A DNA stretch of 17,315 nt, from positions 1 through 17,315 of the forward strand of contig JALNZT010000058.1 of assembly GCA_023229135.1 (NCBI GenBank), in the 5' to 3' direction. This document shows positions 7,801 to 14,434 of this stretch, piece after piece; the stretch's first letter is position 1; each line of letters begins with the position of its first letter. Origin of the DNA: Bacteroidales bacterium. Lineage in GTDB: Bacteria > Bacteroidota > Bacteroidia > Bacteroidales > F082. The notes beneath the pieces are model-generated. The model searched no databases, was not told the origin of the DNA, and was given only the letters and a program-made list of their open reading frames with translations. Both the position numbers and the translations under genes were made by a program.

Positions 7801-8274
7801 CTTCAAATCAGGTTTTAGGTCTTTGCCAGTAGGGAAATCAGTTTTTTCCAGCAAAAGATTGATCATGCCTTGCAGTCCCATCGAACGTCCGTCGTCCGGC
7901 GAGAAAATTCGTGCGATACCATATTTATGGAGCTCATCAACTTCTTCGGGAAGAATTACACCACCACCACCACCGAAAATACGAATATGACCGGATTTGG
8001 CTTCTTTGAGTAAGTCGTACATATACTTAAAATACTCCATATGACCACCTTGATAGGAGGTTATAGCGATGGCTTGCACGTCTTCCTGGATGGCTGTGCG
8101 TACAATTTCGCCCACCGAACGGTTATGGCCGAGGTGGATAACTTCGGCACCGCTCGACTGGATAATGCGACGCATAATATTTATTGCGGCATCGTGCCCG
8201 TCAAAAAGTGAGGCTGCCGTTACGATACGGATGTGATTCTGAGGCTGATAAACCTTTACTGAGCTTGTTTGCAT
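4900..8274 (-). CDS. icmF: Fused isobutyryl-CoA mutase IcmF (B12 domain - MeaI-type GTPase - mutase)
   Basis: This adenosylcobalamin enzyme interconverts isobutyryl-CoA and n-butyryl-CoA, with its G-protein chaperone built in. The B12-binding domain comes first (about 14-140), with DGHD (25-28) giving cobalt ligand His27 and glycine-rich IFGGGGGV (99-106). The GTPase domain follows (about 195-410): P-loop GTGGAGKS (204-211), VDPSKRRTGGALLGDR (235-250), ETSGIGQSD (297-305) and NKFD (344-347). A charged helical linker (about 430-545) leads to the substrate/mutase barrel (about 550-1124), with the SISGYH catalytic His811. By hand alignment, methylmalonyl-CoA mutase Tyr89 and Arg207 correspond to Phe585 (TRMFAGEG) and Gln773 (AQNTCIF). 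That is the isobutyryl-type pair, so succinyl/methylmalonyl activity is unlikely. The length of 1124 aa is normal. No biosynthetic neighbours are present; a role in branched or short-chain acyl-CoA metabolism is inferred. Confidence 0.95.
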   Translation of the reverse strand: MQTSSVKVYQPQNHIRIVTAASLFDGHDAAINIMRRIIQSSGAEVIHLGHNRSVGEIVRTAIQEDVQAIAITSYQGGHMEYFKYMYDLLKEAKSGHIRIFGGGGGVILPEEVDELHKYGIARIFSPDDGRSMGLQGMINLLLEKTDFPTGKDLKPDLKAIKKKEDKAIASLISAAENFPESVRDFIDTLPGHTKIKAPVLGITGTGGAGKSSLVDELVRRFLADQPDKTIGIVSVDPSKRRTGGALLGDRIRMNSIDSPRVFMRSLATRQSNLAMSKYVKDAEIILQAAGFDLVILETSGIGQSDTEIIDHSDLSLYVMTPEYGAATQLEKIDMLDFADLISLNKFDKRGALDALRDVKKQYQRNHLLFDKHPDTMPVFGTVASQFNDPGLNSLYIQLLKSIKERTGVNFETKLEESGDLSEKVYIIPPKRVRYLSEIADSVRNYNEWALKQRDLAHRWQSLSESSRITKEADDKETAEKLEKLADIERQKLDIKTLQIIENWDEKKKTYKDKVYRYKVRDNEIEIDTHTTSLSQLQIPKISLPVFKSWGEIVRWSLLENVPGEYPYAAGVFPFKREEEDPTRMFAGEGGPERTNRRFHYVSFEMPARRLSTAFDSVTLYGEDPARRPDIYGKIGNAGVSVACLDDAKKLYSGFNLADPKTSVSMTINGPAPTLVGFFMNAAIDQQCELYIKENNLEGEVNAIIEEIYRQKGTKRPAYQGDLPKGNNGLGLMLLGVSGDMVLPAEVYERIKTDTIKRVRGTVQADILKEDQAQNTCIFSTDFSLKLMGDVQEYFIKNKVQNFYSVSISGYHIAEAGANPISQLAFTLANGFTYVEYYLSRGMDINDFAPNLSFFFSNGIDPEFSVIGRVSRLIWAKAMKQKYGANDRSQKLKYHIQTSGRSLHAQEIDFNDIRTTLQALYAIYDNCNSLHTNAYDEAITTPTEESVRRAIAIQMIINKELGLAKNQNPLQGAFIIEELTELVEEAVLLEFDRITERGGVLGAMETMYQRGKIQEESLYYETLKHNGELPIIGVNTFLSSKGSPTVIPGEVIRATTQEKEYQIEMLEQLHQSWKDEIPKQLEKLKQAATRHENVFEGLMEATKYASLGQITQALFEVGGQYRRNM

Positions 8275-8296
8275 AAAGAATTTTGTTTTATAGCTA

Positions 8297-8304
8297 CAAA
8301 TATA
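8297..8304 (-). promoter_or_regulatory. Candidate Bacteroidota -7 box for icmF (TATATTTG on minus strand)
   Basis: Read on the minus strand, TATATTTG matches TAnnTTTG and ends 22 bases before the icmF start, a normal leader length. No -33 TTG was found at the expected spacing. No cobalamin riboswitch is recognised in the short upstream region. Confidence 0.45.
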
Positions 8305-8412
8305 GTTTTTTCCATGTTTGGAGGAGCGGGATAGGGGATTTCTTTTTAGGATTAAACGAGATTGAATCCATTAATTTGAGGTGTTGTAACAAATCAACAG
8401 CCGGAAAAGTTC

Positions 8413-8420
8413 TACATTTG
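8413..8420 (+). promoter_or_regulatory. Candidate Bacteroidota -7 box for the protease/CBM gene pair (TACATTTG)
   Basis: TACATTTG matches TAnnTTTG and ends 17 bases before the ATG at 8438. It is in divergent orientation to the icmF box at 8297-8304. The only TTG nearby (8384-8386) is farther away than the usual -33 spacing. Confidence 0.45.
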
Positions 8421-8437
8421 TTTTCTAATGCCAGACA

Positions 8438-9442
8438 ATGCGTAGTCTTTTGCGACAGCTTTTTTACTTTATTTTTTTGACTGCAAGCCTTTTGCTTTCT
8501 CATGGCTTATGTGCCAACGAAAGCCCGGCTTATCTGGTTAACGCGTTGAAAATAAAAACATTAGCAATTGCTTACGAGCGTTATGAAGTACAGGGCAATT
8601 TCAATTCTATTGTCATCCCCATAAAACGAGCCGGCAAGCTCATTTTAATAGATGCTTATGCCGACAGCGTTTCGGGTAGTTTGATTTTGGATACGGGTTC
8701 GGCAGGAATCGTGCTAAATCAAATCTATTTCAGGAATGAAAGGAAAAGCTCAGGACAGCAATCCGGTGGCATCACTGGTAAGCTGAGGAACACTAAAAAG
8801 ACAAAAATCAAAAAGCTGAGTTTTGATGAAATTGTTTTCGAGAACATCATGGTGGATTTGGTGGATTTAGGACATCTTGAAAAAGTCCGTGAGGTAAAAA
8901 TCCTTGGGTTTTTTGGCTTATGCTTGTTTCGGGATTTCGAGTTGGTGCTCGACCTCAAAAATAATGTGCTCGAGCTACATCGACTGAATGACGAAGGGTG
9001 GCGTCTGAGTCAACAGCCTGTGCCAGTACCTGATCTTGAACTTGAGGTGTATAACTATTCTGATGTTTTTTTCGTGGAAGGCCGCATCGCCAATAGGCGT
9101 TTGATATTTTGCCTGGATACCGGAGCCGAGAGTAATGTGCTGGACAGTTATCTGTCGGACAAAATCCTCAAAACGGTGAAAATACTAAGCCGCTCTTCCT
9201 TACGCGGGGTCGGGAAACAAGAGAAAGAGGTTTTTTATGGATTGATGAACGAGTTTATTTTAAACGACAAAGCTTACCCGCCTATGCAAACAATTATCAC
9301 CAATTTGTCGCAGATGAGCGATAGCTATGGCATGGAGATACACGGCATGTTGGGCTGCAATTTTTTTGAACAGGGGGTTTATTATCTCAATATGAAAACT
9401 GACGTATTAGGTGTTGTTTTTCACGAACAAATAAAGCCATGA
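8438..9442 (+). CDS. Secreted aspartyl-protease-like protein with two retropepsin-type lobes
   Basis: The 334-residue protein has an N-terminal signal peptide (about 1-26: MRSLLRQ, a hydrophobic core, then HGLCANES) and is exported. It carries two copies of the clan AA retropepsin-like signature. The first lobe has SLILDTGSAGIVLN (81-94; DTG 85-87) and closes with KILGFFGLCLFRDFELVLDL (154-173). The second has LIFCLDTGAESNVLD (222-236; DTG 227-229) and closes with IHGMLGCNFFEQGVYYL (301-317). Each lobe therefore has both the catalytic DTG and the hydrophobic-hydrophobic-Gly motif, so one chain could supply the two aspartates of an active site, as in pepsin. Peptidase activity is inferred, not shown. 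An earlier ATG at 8427 hits a stop after five codons. Its TGA overlaps the next gene's start (ATGA), indicating translational coupling. Confidence 0.85.
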   Translation: MRSLLRQLFYFIFLTASLLLSHGLCANESPAYLVNALKIKTLAIAYERYEVQGNFNSIVIPIKRAGKLILIDAYADSVSGSLILDTGSAGIVLNQIYFRNERKSSGQQSGGITGKLRNTKKTKIKKLSFDEIVFENIMVDLVDLGHLEKVREVKILGFFGLCLFRDFELVLDLKNNVLELHRLNDEGWRLSQQPVPVPDLELEVYNYSDVFFVEGRIANRRLIFCLDTGAESNVLDSYLSDKILKTVKILSRSSLRGVGKQEKEVFYGLMNEFILNDKAYPPMQTIITNLSQMSDSYGMEIHGMLGCNFFEQGVYYLNMKTDVLGVVFHEQIKP

Positions 9443-10884
9443 AAATTATGCGATCAAAATTGTATTTTCTACTTCTTGCAGGATTTCTGTTGTTTAGCAT
9501 GCAGCTATTTTCGCAGGCAACGATTCGCGATGGTCAATTTGAATTGCAGATAGACCTGAGGATGTCGGAAAATGAAAAAATGGAATTTGCGCGTCAGTAC
9601 GATATCGATACTGCAATTATGCAAGCCGTTTTTCAAAAGAATTTTAATTTTATTAATGATAGCACCCAATGGCGGGCTAAAATTCTAAAACCCGAATTGG
9701 TATTGCTGACCAAAAACCTGCATATTGAAAATGATGGGGTTAAGCAATCTTTTTCGGATATCGTGTTGTCTCGCCTTTTTGGGAATAATGATGATCCACC
9801 CTCCCCTCCGCAGCCGGGATTTGCTAATTATGGGATTAATAAATTGAGTAGTCACAGGGCTTTCAGGATTATCGACGGTCAAGCTTGCTTTATGCTGACC
9901 AGCTTTATGAATGCTAAAAAAGTAATGCTGGCCGGTTCGTTCAATGACTGGAACACTATGGGTCTTCCAATGCAAAAGACCGACAGCGGCTGGGTGAGTT
10001 GCCTTTCGCTTGAGGCCGGGAAATACACCTATAAATATATTGTTGATGGACGCTGGATGGCTGATCCTGGTAATCTTCTGGAAGAAAATAATGATCAGGG
10101 TACTACCAATTCTGTAGTTTTTATATACAACCACGCTTTTGAGTTGAAAGCAGCCACCGAGGCATCTAAAGTTTTTTTGGCCGGCAGTTTTAACGATTGG
10201 CGCAGCGATGAACTTAAAATGAAACGTACCAAAGCTGGTTGGAAAATCCCGCTTTACCTGCGCGAAGGCACGCACGCCTATAAATTTGTTGTTGACGGGA
10301 AATGGATTACCGATCCCGATAACCCACGAGAAAAAACAGATGAAAGCGGCAATGTCAATTCGGTAATTGGTATAGGCGATGCCCTTCGTTTTGTGTTAAA
10401 TGGTTTTGAATCAGCTAAAAAAGTGGTGCTAACCGGAAATTTCAACAACTGGAACGAGCAGGAGCTTGCTATGAATCGTGTTGAATCCGGCTGGGAACTT
10501 GCTTACAATCTGGCACCGGGTAATTACGAGTATAAATTTATTGTTGACGGTCGTTGGATCAAAGACCCACGCAACCCATACACCAGTGGTTCGGGCGATT
10601 ATGTAAATTCGGTTGTAGCATTTAAGGCAAATCACAATTTTGTTTTAAATGGTTTTGAAAAGGCTGACGAGGTGCTTGTTAGTGGAACTTTTAATGGCTG
10701 GAATGAGCAAGGTTATCGGATGCAGAGAAAAGATGACCACTGGATTTTCCCAATCTATCTTTATCCCGGGCGTTATTCCTACAAGTTTATTGTAGATGGC
10801 AACTGGATTACTGATCCCGACAATCCATATTTTGAAAAAAACGAGTTCGACACAGGAAATTCTGTTATTTGGATAAAACCCTGA
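9439..10884 (+). CDS. Secreted protein with four tandem glycogen-binding (CBM48/AMPK-type) modules
   Basis: The 481-residue precursor has a signal peptide (about 1-26, ending LFSMQLFSQA). An unrecognised region follows (about 27-148) and includes a Pro-rich stretch at 118-127. Four consecutive ~80-residue modules then run to the C-terminus (about 149-230, 231-312, 316-395, 399-479). Each has the CBM48/AMPK-beta pattern: GSFNDW-type turn, YKF-VDG, W--DP and a terminal NSV. The residues matching the AMPK-beta glycogen contacts are kept in all four: Trp171/254/338/421, Lys199/282/366/449, Trp206/289/373/456 and Asn224/307/390/474. No catalytic domain is present. It overlaps the upstream protease-like gene by four bases (ATGA). 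A second ATG at 9448 is a possible alternative start. It probably binds an alpha-glucan outside the cytoplasm; the partner and ligand are unknown. Confidence 0.85.
   Translation: MKIMRSKLYFLLLAGFLLFSMQLFSQATIRDGQFELQIDLRMSENEKMEFARQYDIDTAIMQAVFQKNFNFINDSTQWRAKILKPELVLLTKNLHIENDGVKQSFSDIVLSRLFGNNDDPPSPPQPGFANYGINKLSSHRAFRIIDGQACFMLTSFMNAKKVMLAGSFNDWNTMGLPMQKTDSGWVSCLSLEAGKYTYKYIVDGRWMADPGNLLEENNDQGTTNSVVFIYNHAFELKAATEASKVFLAGSFNDWRSDELKMKRTKAGWKIPLYLREGTHAYKFVVDGKWITDPDNPREKTDESGNVNSVIGIGDALRFVLNGFESAKKVVLTGNFNNWNEQELAMNRVESGWELAYNLAPGNYEYKFIVDGRWIKDPRNPYTSGSGDYVNSVVAFKANHNFVLNGFEKADEVLVSGTFNGWNEQGYRMQRKDDHWIFPIYLYPGRYSYKFIVDGNWITDPDNPYFEKNEFDTGNSVIWIKP
9883..10875 (+). repeat. Four tandem coding repeats encoding CBM48-like modules
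   Basis: Repeat units are at about 9883-10128, 10129-10374, 10384-10623 and 10633-10875, roughly 240-246 bp each. They are clearly homologous at protein level but diverged in DNA, so this is an old duplication kept by selection rather than a fresh tandem repeat. Units 3 and 4 look closest, sharing FVLNGFE before the first strand and WNEQ after the conserved Trp. Confidence 0.8.
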
Positions 10885-10954
10885 TAAAACACAGAAATTC
10901 AGGAATATAAAATATTTTTTCATAAAATTTAGCTGGCAATAATACGACTGTGTG

Positions 10955-10985
10955 TTTTGCTCCTCGTGCAAATCGCCTATCTTTG
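10955..10985 (+). promoter_or_regulatory. Candidate Bacteroidota promoter (TTTTG - 18 bp - TATCTTTG)
   Basis: TTTTG at 10955-10959 and TATCTTTG at 10978-10985 match the -33 (TTTG) and -7 (TAnnTTTG) elements at a spacing close to that expected. The -7 box ends 24 bases before the aminotransferase ATG at 11010. It is the most complete promoter match in the window and separates this operon from the CBM gene. Confidence 0.55.
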
Positions 10986-11009
10986 TGAGTAAATAAAAAA
11001 GTCAGGATA

Positions 11010-12167
11010 ATGATACAATTTGATGGCGAAATTCCTTCCAAATTACCCCAGGTTGGGTTGTCCATTTTTGCAATAATGTCTAAGTTAGCCAATGATCATG
11101 GGGCGGTTAACCTGTCGCAGGGATTTCCGGATTTTCCGATTTCAGAAAAGCTGATCAGTCGCGTGAACCACTTTATGCAACAGGGTTTTAACCAATATGC
11201 ACCCATGCCAGGTATTAAACCATTGAGAGATGCCATTTCCGAAAAAGTATTTCAAAGTCATCAATTGCGTTATGATGCCGAAGAAGAAATCACCATCACG
11301 GCAGGTGCAACACAAGCACTTTATACCGCCATAACAGCTTTTATCCGCGAAGGCGATGAGGTGATAATTTTTGAGCCGGCCTATGATTGTTATGCACCGG
11401 CAGTGAAAGCCTGTGGCGGCTTGGTGAAATACGCCAGCCTTGCCAGCCCTGATTTTAAGATTGACTGGCCGGTAGTGAGGCAGATGGTTACCAACCGCAC
11501 GCGGATGATAATCATCAATAGTCCGCATAATCCAACCGGAAGTTTGCTTTCGCCATATGATATGTCAGAATTGGAACGACTTACGAGGCAAACGGATATT
11601 CTTGTGTTAAGTGACGAAGTATATGAACACCTGATTTTTGACGGACAAATACATGAAAGCATCTGTCGCTATCCCGAGCTGGCAAACCGGAGTTTGGTGG
11701 TAGCTTCGTTTGGGAAAACTTTTCATGCTACAGGCTGGAAAGTGGGTTATGTTTTAGCACCGGCGCGGCTTACCAAAGAGCTCAGAAAATTCCATCAGTT
11801 TATTGTTTTTGCCGTAAATACGCCCATACAATATGCTATTGCAGAGTATTTGCAGGATAAAAATAATTATGAGCAATTGGGCAGTTTTTACCAGCAAAAG
11901 CGGGATATTTTTCTGGAGCAAATTAAGAACTCACGTTTTAAAGTGGTACCCTGCCACGGAACTTATTTTCAACTACTGGATTACAGCGCCATCAGCGATT
12001 TATCTGAGTTGGAGTATGCGAAGCAGCTCGTTTTGGATCAGGGTATTGCAGCAGTTCCTGTTTCGCCTTTTTACAATAAACAAGACAACCAGCATTTGTT
12101 GCGGTTTTGTTTTGCCAAAACCGATGAAACGCTGATAAAAGCCGGAGAAATATTATGCAAGATTTAA
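11010..12167 (+). CDS. PLP-dependent methionine/glutamine aminotransferase (YbdL / kynurenine aminotransferase-like)
   Basis: This cytosolic fold-type I, class I aminotransferase is most similar by eye to E. coli YbdL (methionine aminotransferase) and to glutamine transaminase K/kynurenine aminotransferases. The full length of 385 residues is typical. Visible motifs are VNLSQGFPDFP (33-43), NQYAPMPG (61-68), HNPTG (173-177; Asn174), SDEVYEHLIF (201-210; Asp202 to the pyridine N), the PLP-lysine motif SFGKTFHATGWKVGY (233-247; Lys236) and the carboxylate-binding LLRFCFAK (363-370; Arg365). The 3' end overlaps the omega-amidase gene by 13 bp. That pairing suggests glutamine is the amino donor and a 2-oxo acid such as 4-methylthio-2-oxobutanoate the acceptor. 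Exact substrate preference cannot be read from the sequence. A good promoter match lies upstream. Confidence 0.92.
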   Translation: MIQFDGEIPSKLPQVGLSIFAIMSKLANDHGAVNLSQGFPDFPISEKLISRVNHFMQQGFNQYAPMPGIKPLRDAISEKVFQSHQLRYDAEEEITITAGATQALYTAITAFIREGDEVIIFEPAYDCYAPAVKACGGLVKYASLASPDFKIDWPVVRQMVTNRTRMIIINSPHNPTGSLLSPYDMSELERLTRQTDILVLSDEVYEHLIFDGQIHESICRYPELANRSLVVASFGKTFHATGWKVGYVLAPARLTKELRKFHQFIVFAVNTPIQYAIAEYLQDKNNYEQLGSFYQQKRDIFLEQIKNSRFKVVPCHGTYFQLLDYSAISDLSELEYAKQLVLDQGIAAVPVSPFYNKQDNQHLLRFCFAKTDETLIKAGEILCKI

Positions 12168-12946
12168 AGATAGCCTACGTACAAAGTGATTTATTTTGGG
12201 AAGATGCTGCCGCAAATCGAAAGCATTTTGAGACCGTTTTGTCGAAGCTGAAAACCCAGCCCGATCTGATCGTGCTTCCGGAAACCTTTACGACCGGTTT
12301 TCCTGTCGACCCCAATCATTTTGCCGAAACTATTACAGCTGAGACAATCGACTGGATGAAGTCGCAAGCAGCTACACATCAAGCCGTTATAACAGGAAGT
12401 TTTTTGCTAAAGCGCGAAGATTTTTATCAAAACACTTTGATTTGGATGCGTCCTGATGGCAGTTTTGAGACCTATGCTAAACGACATGTTTTTAGGCTTG
12501 GCGGTGAGCATGAGCGCATTACTCCAGGCGATCAACAGCTTTTTGTGGAACTCAAAGGTTGGAAGATTAAGCCGTTGATTTGCTACGACTTACGTTTCCC
12601 GGTCTGGAGTAAAAATAATTATAAAGACAGGCAGTTCGACTACGATTTTATGTTTTATGTGGCCAACTGGCCTGCCGTTCGTGCCGAGCCCTGGAAACAA
12701 TTACTGATAGCCCGATCTATAGAAAACCTGGCGTATGTGCTGGGTGTAAACCGCGTTGGCACTGATCCACAGGGATTGGCTTATCAGGGCGATTCTATGC
12801 TGTTAGATTTTAAAGGTCAGTTAGTTTCGCAAGCGTTTGCGAAAAAAGAAATGCTTGTTGAATCGATACTTTCCATGGAACAATTAGAAGCTTTCAGAGA
12901 GAAATTTAATGTGGGTTTGGATTGGGATACCTTTAAAATAGGCTAA
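12155..12946 (+). CDS. Omega-amidase / carbon-nitrogen hydrolase (YafV/Nit2-like)
   Basis: This nitrilase-superfamily amidase is expected to hydrolyse alpha-ketoglutaramate (2-oxoglutaramate) to 2-oxoglutarate and ammonia. The 263-residue single-domain protein has the catalytic triad in family context: Glu43 (LPETFTTGF), Lys109 (YAKRHVF) and Cys143 (LICYDLRFP). GGEHERITPG (116-125) supplies the additional conserved Glu region, and NWP (171-173) and ARSIENLAYVLGVNRVG (186-202) are typical of YafV/Nit2. No signal peptide is present. The ATG lies inside the aminotransferase gene's last codons (13-bp overlap), preceded by GGAG at 12144-12147, so the two are translated from one message. Glutamine transaminase plus omega-amidase is a known metabolic pair, for example in methionine salvage. 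Confidence 0.93.
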   Translation: MQDLKIAYVQSDLFWEDAAANRKHFETVLSKLKTQPDLIVLPETFTTGFPVDPNHFAETITAETIDWMKSQAATHQAVITGSFLLKREDFYQNTLIWMRPDGSFETYAKRHVFRLGGEHERITPGDQQLFVELKGWKIKPLICYDLRFPVWSKNNYKDRQFDYDFMFYVANWPAVRAEPWKQLLIARSIENLAYVLGVNRVGTDPQGLAYQGDSMLLDFKGQLVSQAFAKKEMLVESILSMEQLEAFREKFNVGLDWDTFKIG

Positions 12947-13002
12947 TACAGCTCTTTCTGTTTAAAAATAAGTTAACCAATTCATTAGCAGCCGAGCTAA
13001 GA

Positions 13003-13041
13003 ATCATTTAATGCTTAGGCCAAAAACCCATTTAAAATGAT
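13003..13041. repeat. Imperfect inverted repeat upstream of trkA
   Basis: ATCATTTAA (13003-13011) and TTAAAATGAT (13032-13041) are complementary except for one extra A, and are separated by 20 bp. They lie 28 bp before the trkA start, inside the 122-bp intergenic region. Both arms are AT-rich, so chance is a real possibility. A TAnnTTTA string at 13041-13048 is a poor -7 match. Confidence 0.2.
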
Positions 13042-13068
13042 AATTTTACCGCCCAAAGAAACTTTAAA

Positions 13069-14409
13069 ATGAACATTATAATTGCCGGAGATGGAGAAGT
13101 AGGCCTTTATCTGGCTCAAGCGCTTGTCAATAGCAATCACAATATTACCATTGTTGATCCGCAAGAGGATTTACTAAAAATGATTGAGACGCACACTGAT
13201 TTGATGACAATCATGGGTGATTCAACCACCATTGAGGTGTTGCAGCGGGCTAATGTGCGCAAAGCAGATCTTGTAATTTCTGTTGTGCACGATGAGCATA
13301 TTAACCTTATGACAGCCATTATGGCTAAAAAGTTAGGTGCCAAAAAGGTTATTGCCCGTGTAAATACCATGGAAAACCTGAGTGCAGAGAACTGGAAAAT
13401 TTATCAGGAGCTCGGTATCGACGGTCTGGTTTCGCCCGAAGATATTGCTGCACATGAAATTATAACCTTACTCAAACAAACTGCTGCTACCGAAGTTTTC
13501 GACTTTTCGGGAGGTAAGTTGCAGCTTTTTATGATCAAACTTGAAAAAGGAGCTCCTGTTATAGATAAAAGTCTGAACGAAATAGCGAGTGAATATAAGT
13601 ATTTGGATTTTAGAGCTATAGCGATCCATCGCAAGCGCGAAACCTTTATCCCCTATGGCAACGACACCTTCAAAGAAAATGACTTGGCTTATGTGATAAC
13701 CAAACCCGAAGCCATTGATAACTTGTTGCATCTGGGCGGAAAAGTACCGCTTAAAATCCATAATGTGATGATTGTGGGTGGCGGCAGGGTAGGACGTATC
13801 GCGGCCAAAAGGCTTGAGAATGACATGAACATCAAACTTATTGAAAAAGATAAAGATCGCTGTATTTTACTGACTGATTATTTGGACGATGCCCTAGTGA
13901 TTAACGGCGATGCCAGAAATATTCAACTGCTCGAAGATGAGGATATTAGAAATATTGATGCTTTTATTGCAGTAACAAATAACACCGAAACAAACATCCT
14001 CACTTGTTTACAAGCCCGGACTTATGGCGTGAAAAAAACCATTGCCCTGGTAGAAAATATTGATTATATCGACATCTCGCAAAATATTGGTATTGACACT
14101 ATTATCAACAAAAAACTTATTGCCGCCAGCTATATGGTGCGTTACACAATGGGTGCTGAAGTAACATCGCTCAAGTGCCTCAGCGGTATTGATGCCGACG
14201 CCATGGAACTGATTGCCCGCCCCGGATCGGCAGTTACGCGCAAGCTTATCAAAAACCTCAACATCCCCGAAGGCTCAATAATTGGCGGAGTTGTGAGAGG
14301 TGAAGACAGCTATATCGCTATGGGCGACTTTCAAATCGAGGAAAATGACAAAGTTGTCGTGTTTGCGCTTCCAAATGCCATTCATAAGATTGAAAAACTT
14401 TTCCATTAG
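13069..14409 (+). CDS. trkA: Trk potassium uptake regulatory subunit TrkA
   Basis: This is the cytosolic, peripheral NAD(H)/nucleotide-binding gating subunit of the Trk K+ uptake system. The 446 residues form two tandem RCK halves, as in E. coli TrkA. RCK-N1 (about 1-125) starts MNIIIAGDGEVGLYLA with the Rossmann GxGxxG (7-12) and acidic Asp30 at the end of strand 2. RCK-C1 is about 140-220. RCK-N2 (about 230-350) starts VMIVGGGRVGR (233-243) with Glu259 after strand 2. RCK-C2 is about 365-446. Both glycine loops are intact, so both sites can bind nucleotide. The trkH gene follows after 25 bp on the same strand, giving an operon of both subunits. A short imperfect inverted repeat lies upstream. 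Confidence 0.96.
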   Translation: MNIIIAGDGEVGLYLAQALVNSNHNITIVDPQEDLLKMIETHTDLMTIMGDSTTIEVLQRANVRKADLVISVVHDEHINLMTAIMAKKLGAKKVIARVNTMENLSAENWKIYQELGIDGLVSPEDIAAHEIITLLKQTAATEVFDFSGGKLQLFMIKLEKGAPVIDKSLNEIASEYKYLDFRAIAIHRKRETFIPYGNDTFKENDLAYVITKPEAIDNLLHLGGKVPLKIHNVMIVGGGRVGRIAAKRLENDMNIKLIEKDKDRCILLTDYLDDALVINGDARNIQLLEDEDIRNIDAFIAVTNNTETNILTCLQARTYGVKKTIALVENIDYIDISQNIGIDTIINKKLIAASYMVRYTMGAEVTSLKCLSGIDADAMELIARPGSAVTRKLIKNLNIPEGSIIGGVVRGEDSYIAMGDFQIEENDKVVVFALPNAIHKIEKLFH

Positions 14410-14434
14410 TGAGAATTCAAAAAGATAAGCACCC

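Noticed and set aside
7373..7990. 205-codon open frame on the plus strand inside icmF
   Set aside because: It is antisense to the GTPase part of a well-supported 1124-residue gene. Its translation is Ser/Arg/Pro-rich without recognisable motifs, which is typical of a shadow frame.
8275..8437. Possible cobalamin riboswitch upstream of B12-dependent icmF
   Set aside because: The 163-bp interval lacks a recognisable B12 box and multi-stem architecture, and is largely filled by two divergent promoters.
9883..10875. CRISPR-like or recent tandem repeat array
   Set aside because: The ~245-bp units encode homologous protein modules and are diverged in DNA, with no short repeat/spacer pattern.
10904..10920. 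AT-only hairpin (AATAT/ATATT) followed by T residues after the CBM gene
   Set aside because: It has only five A-T pairs and no GC core, so it is too weak to call a terminator.
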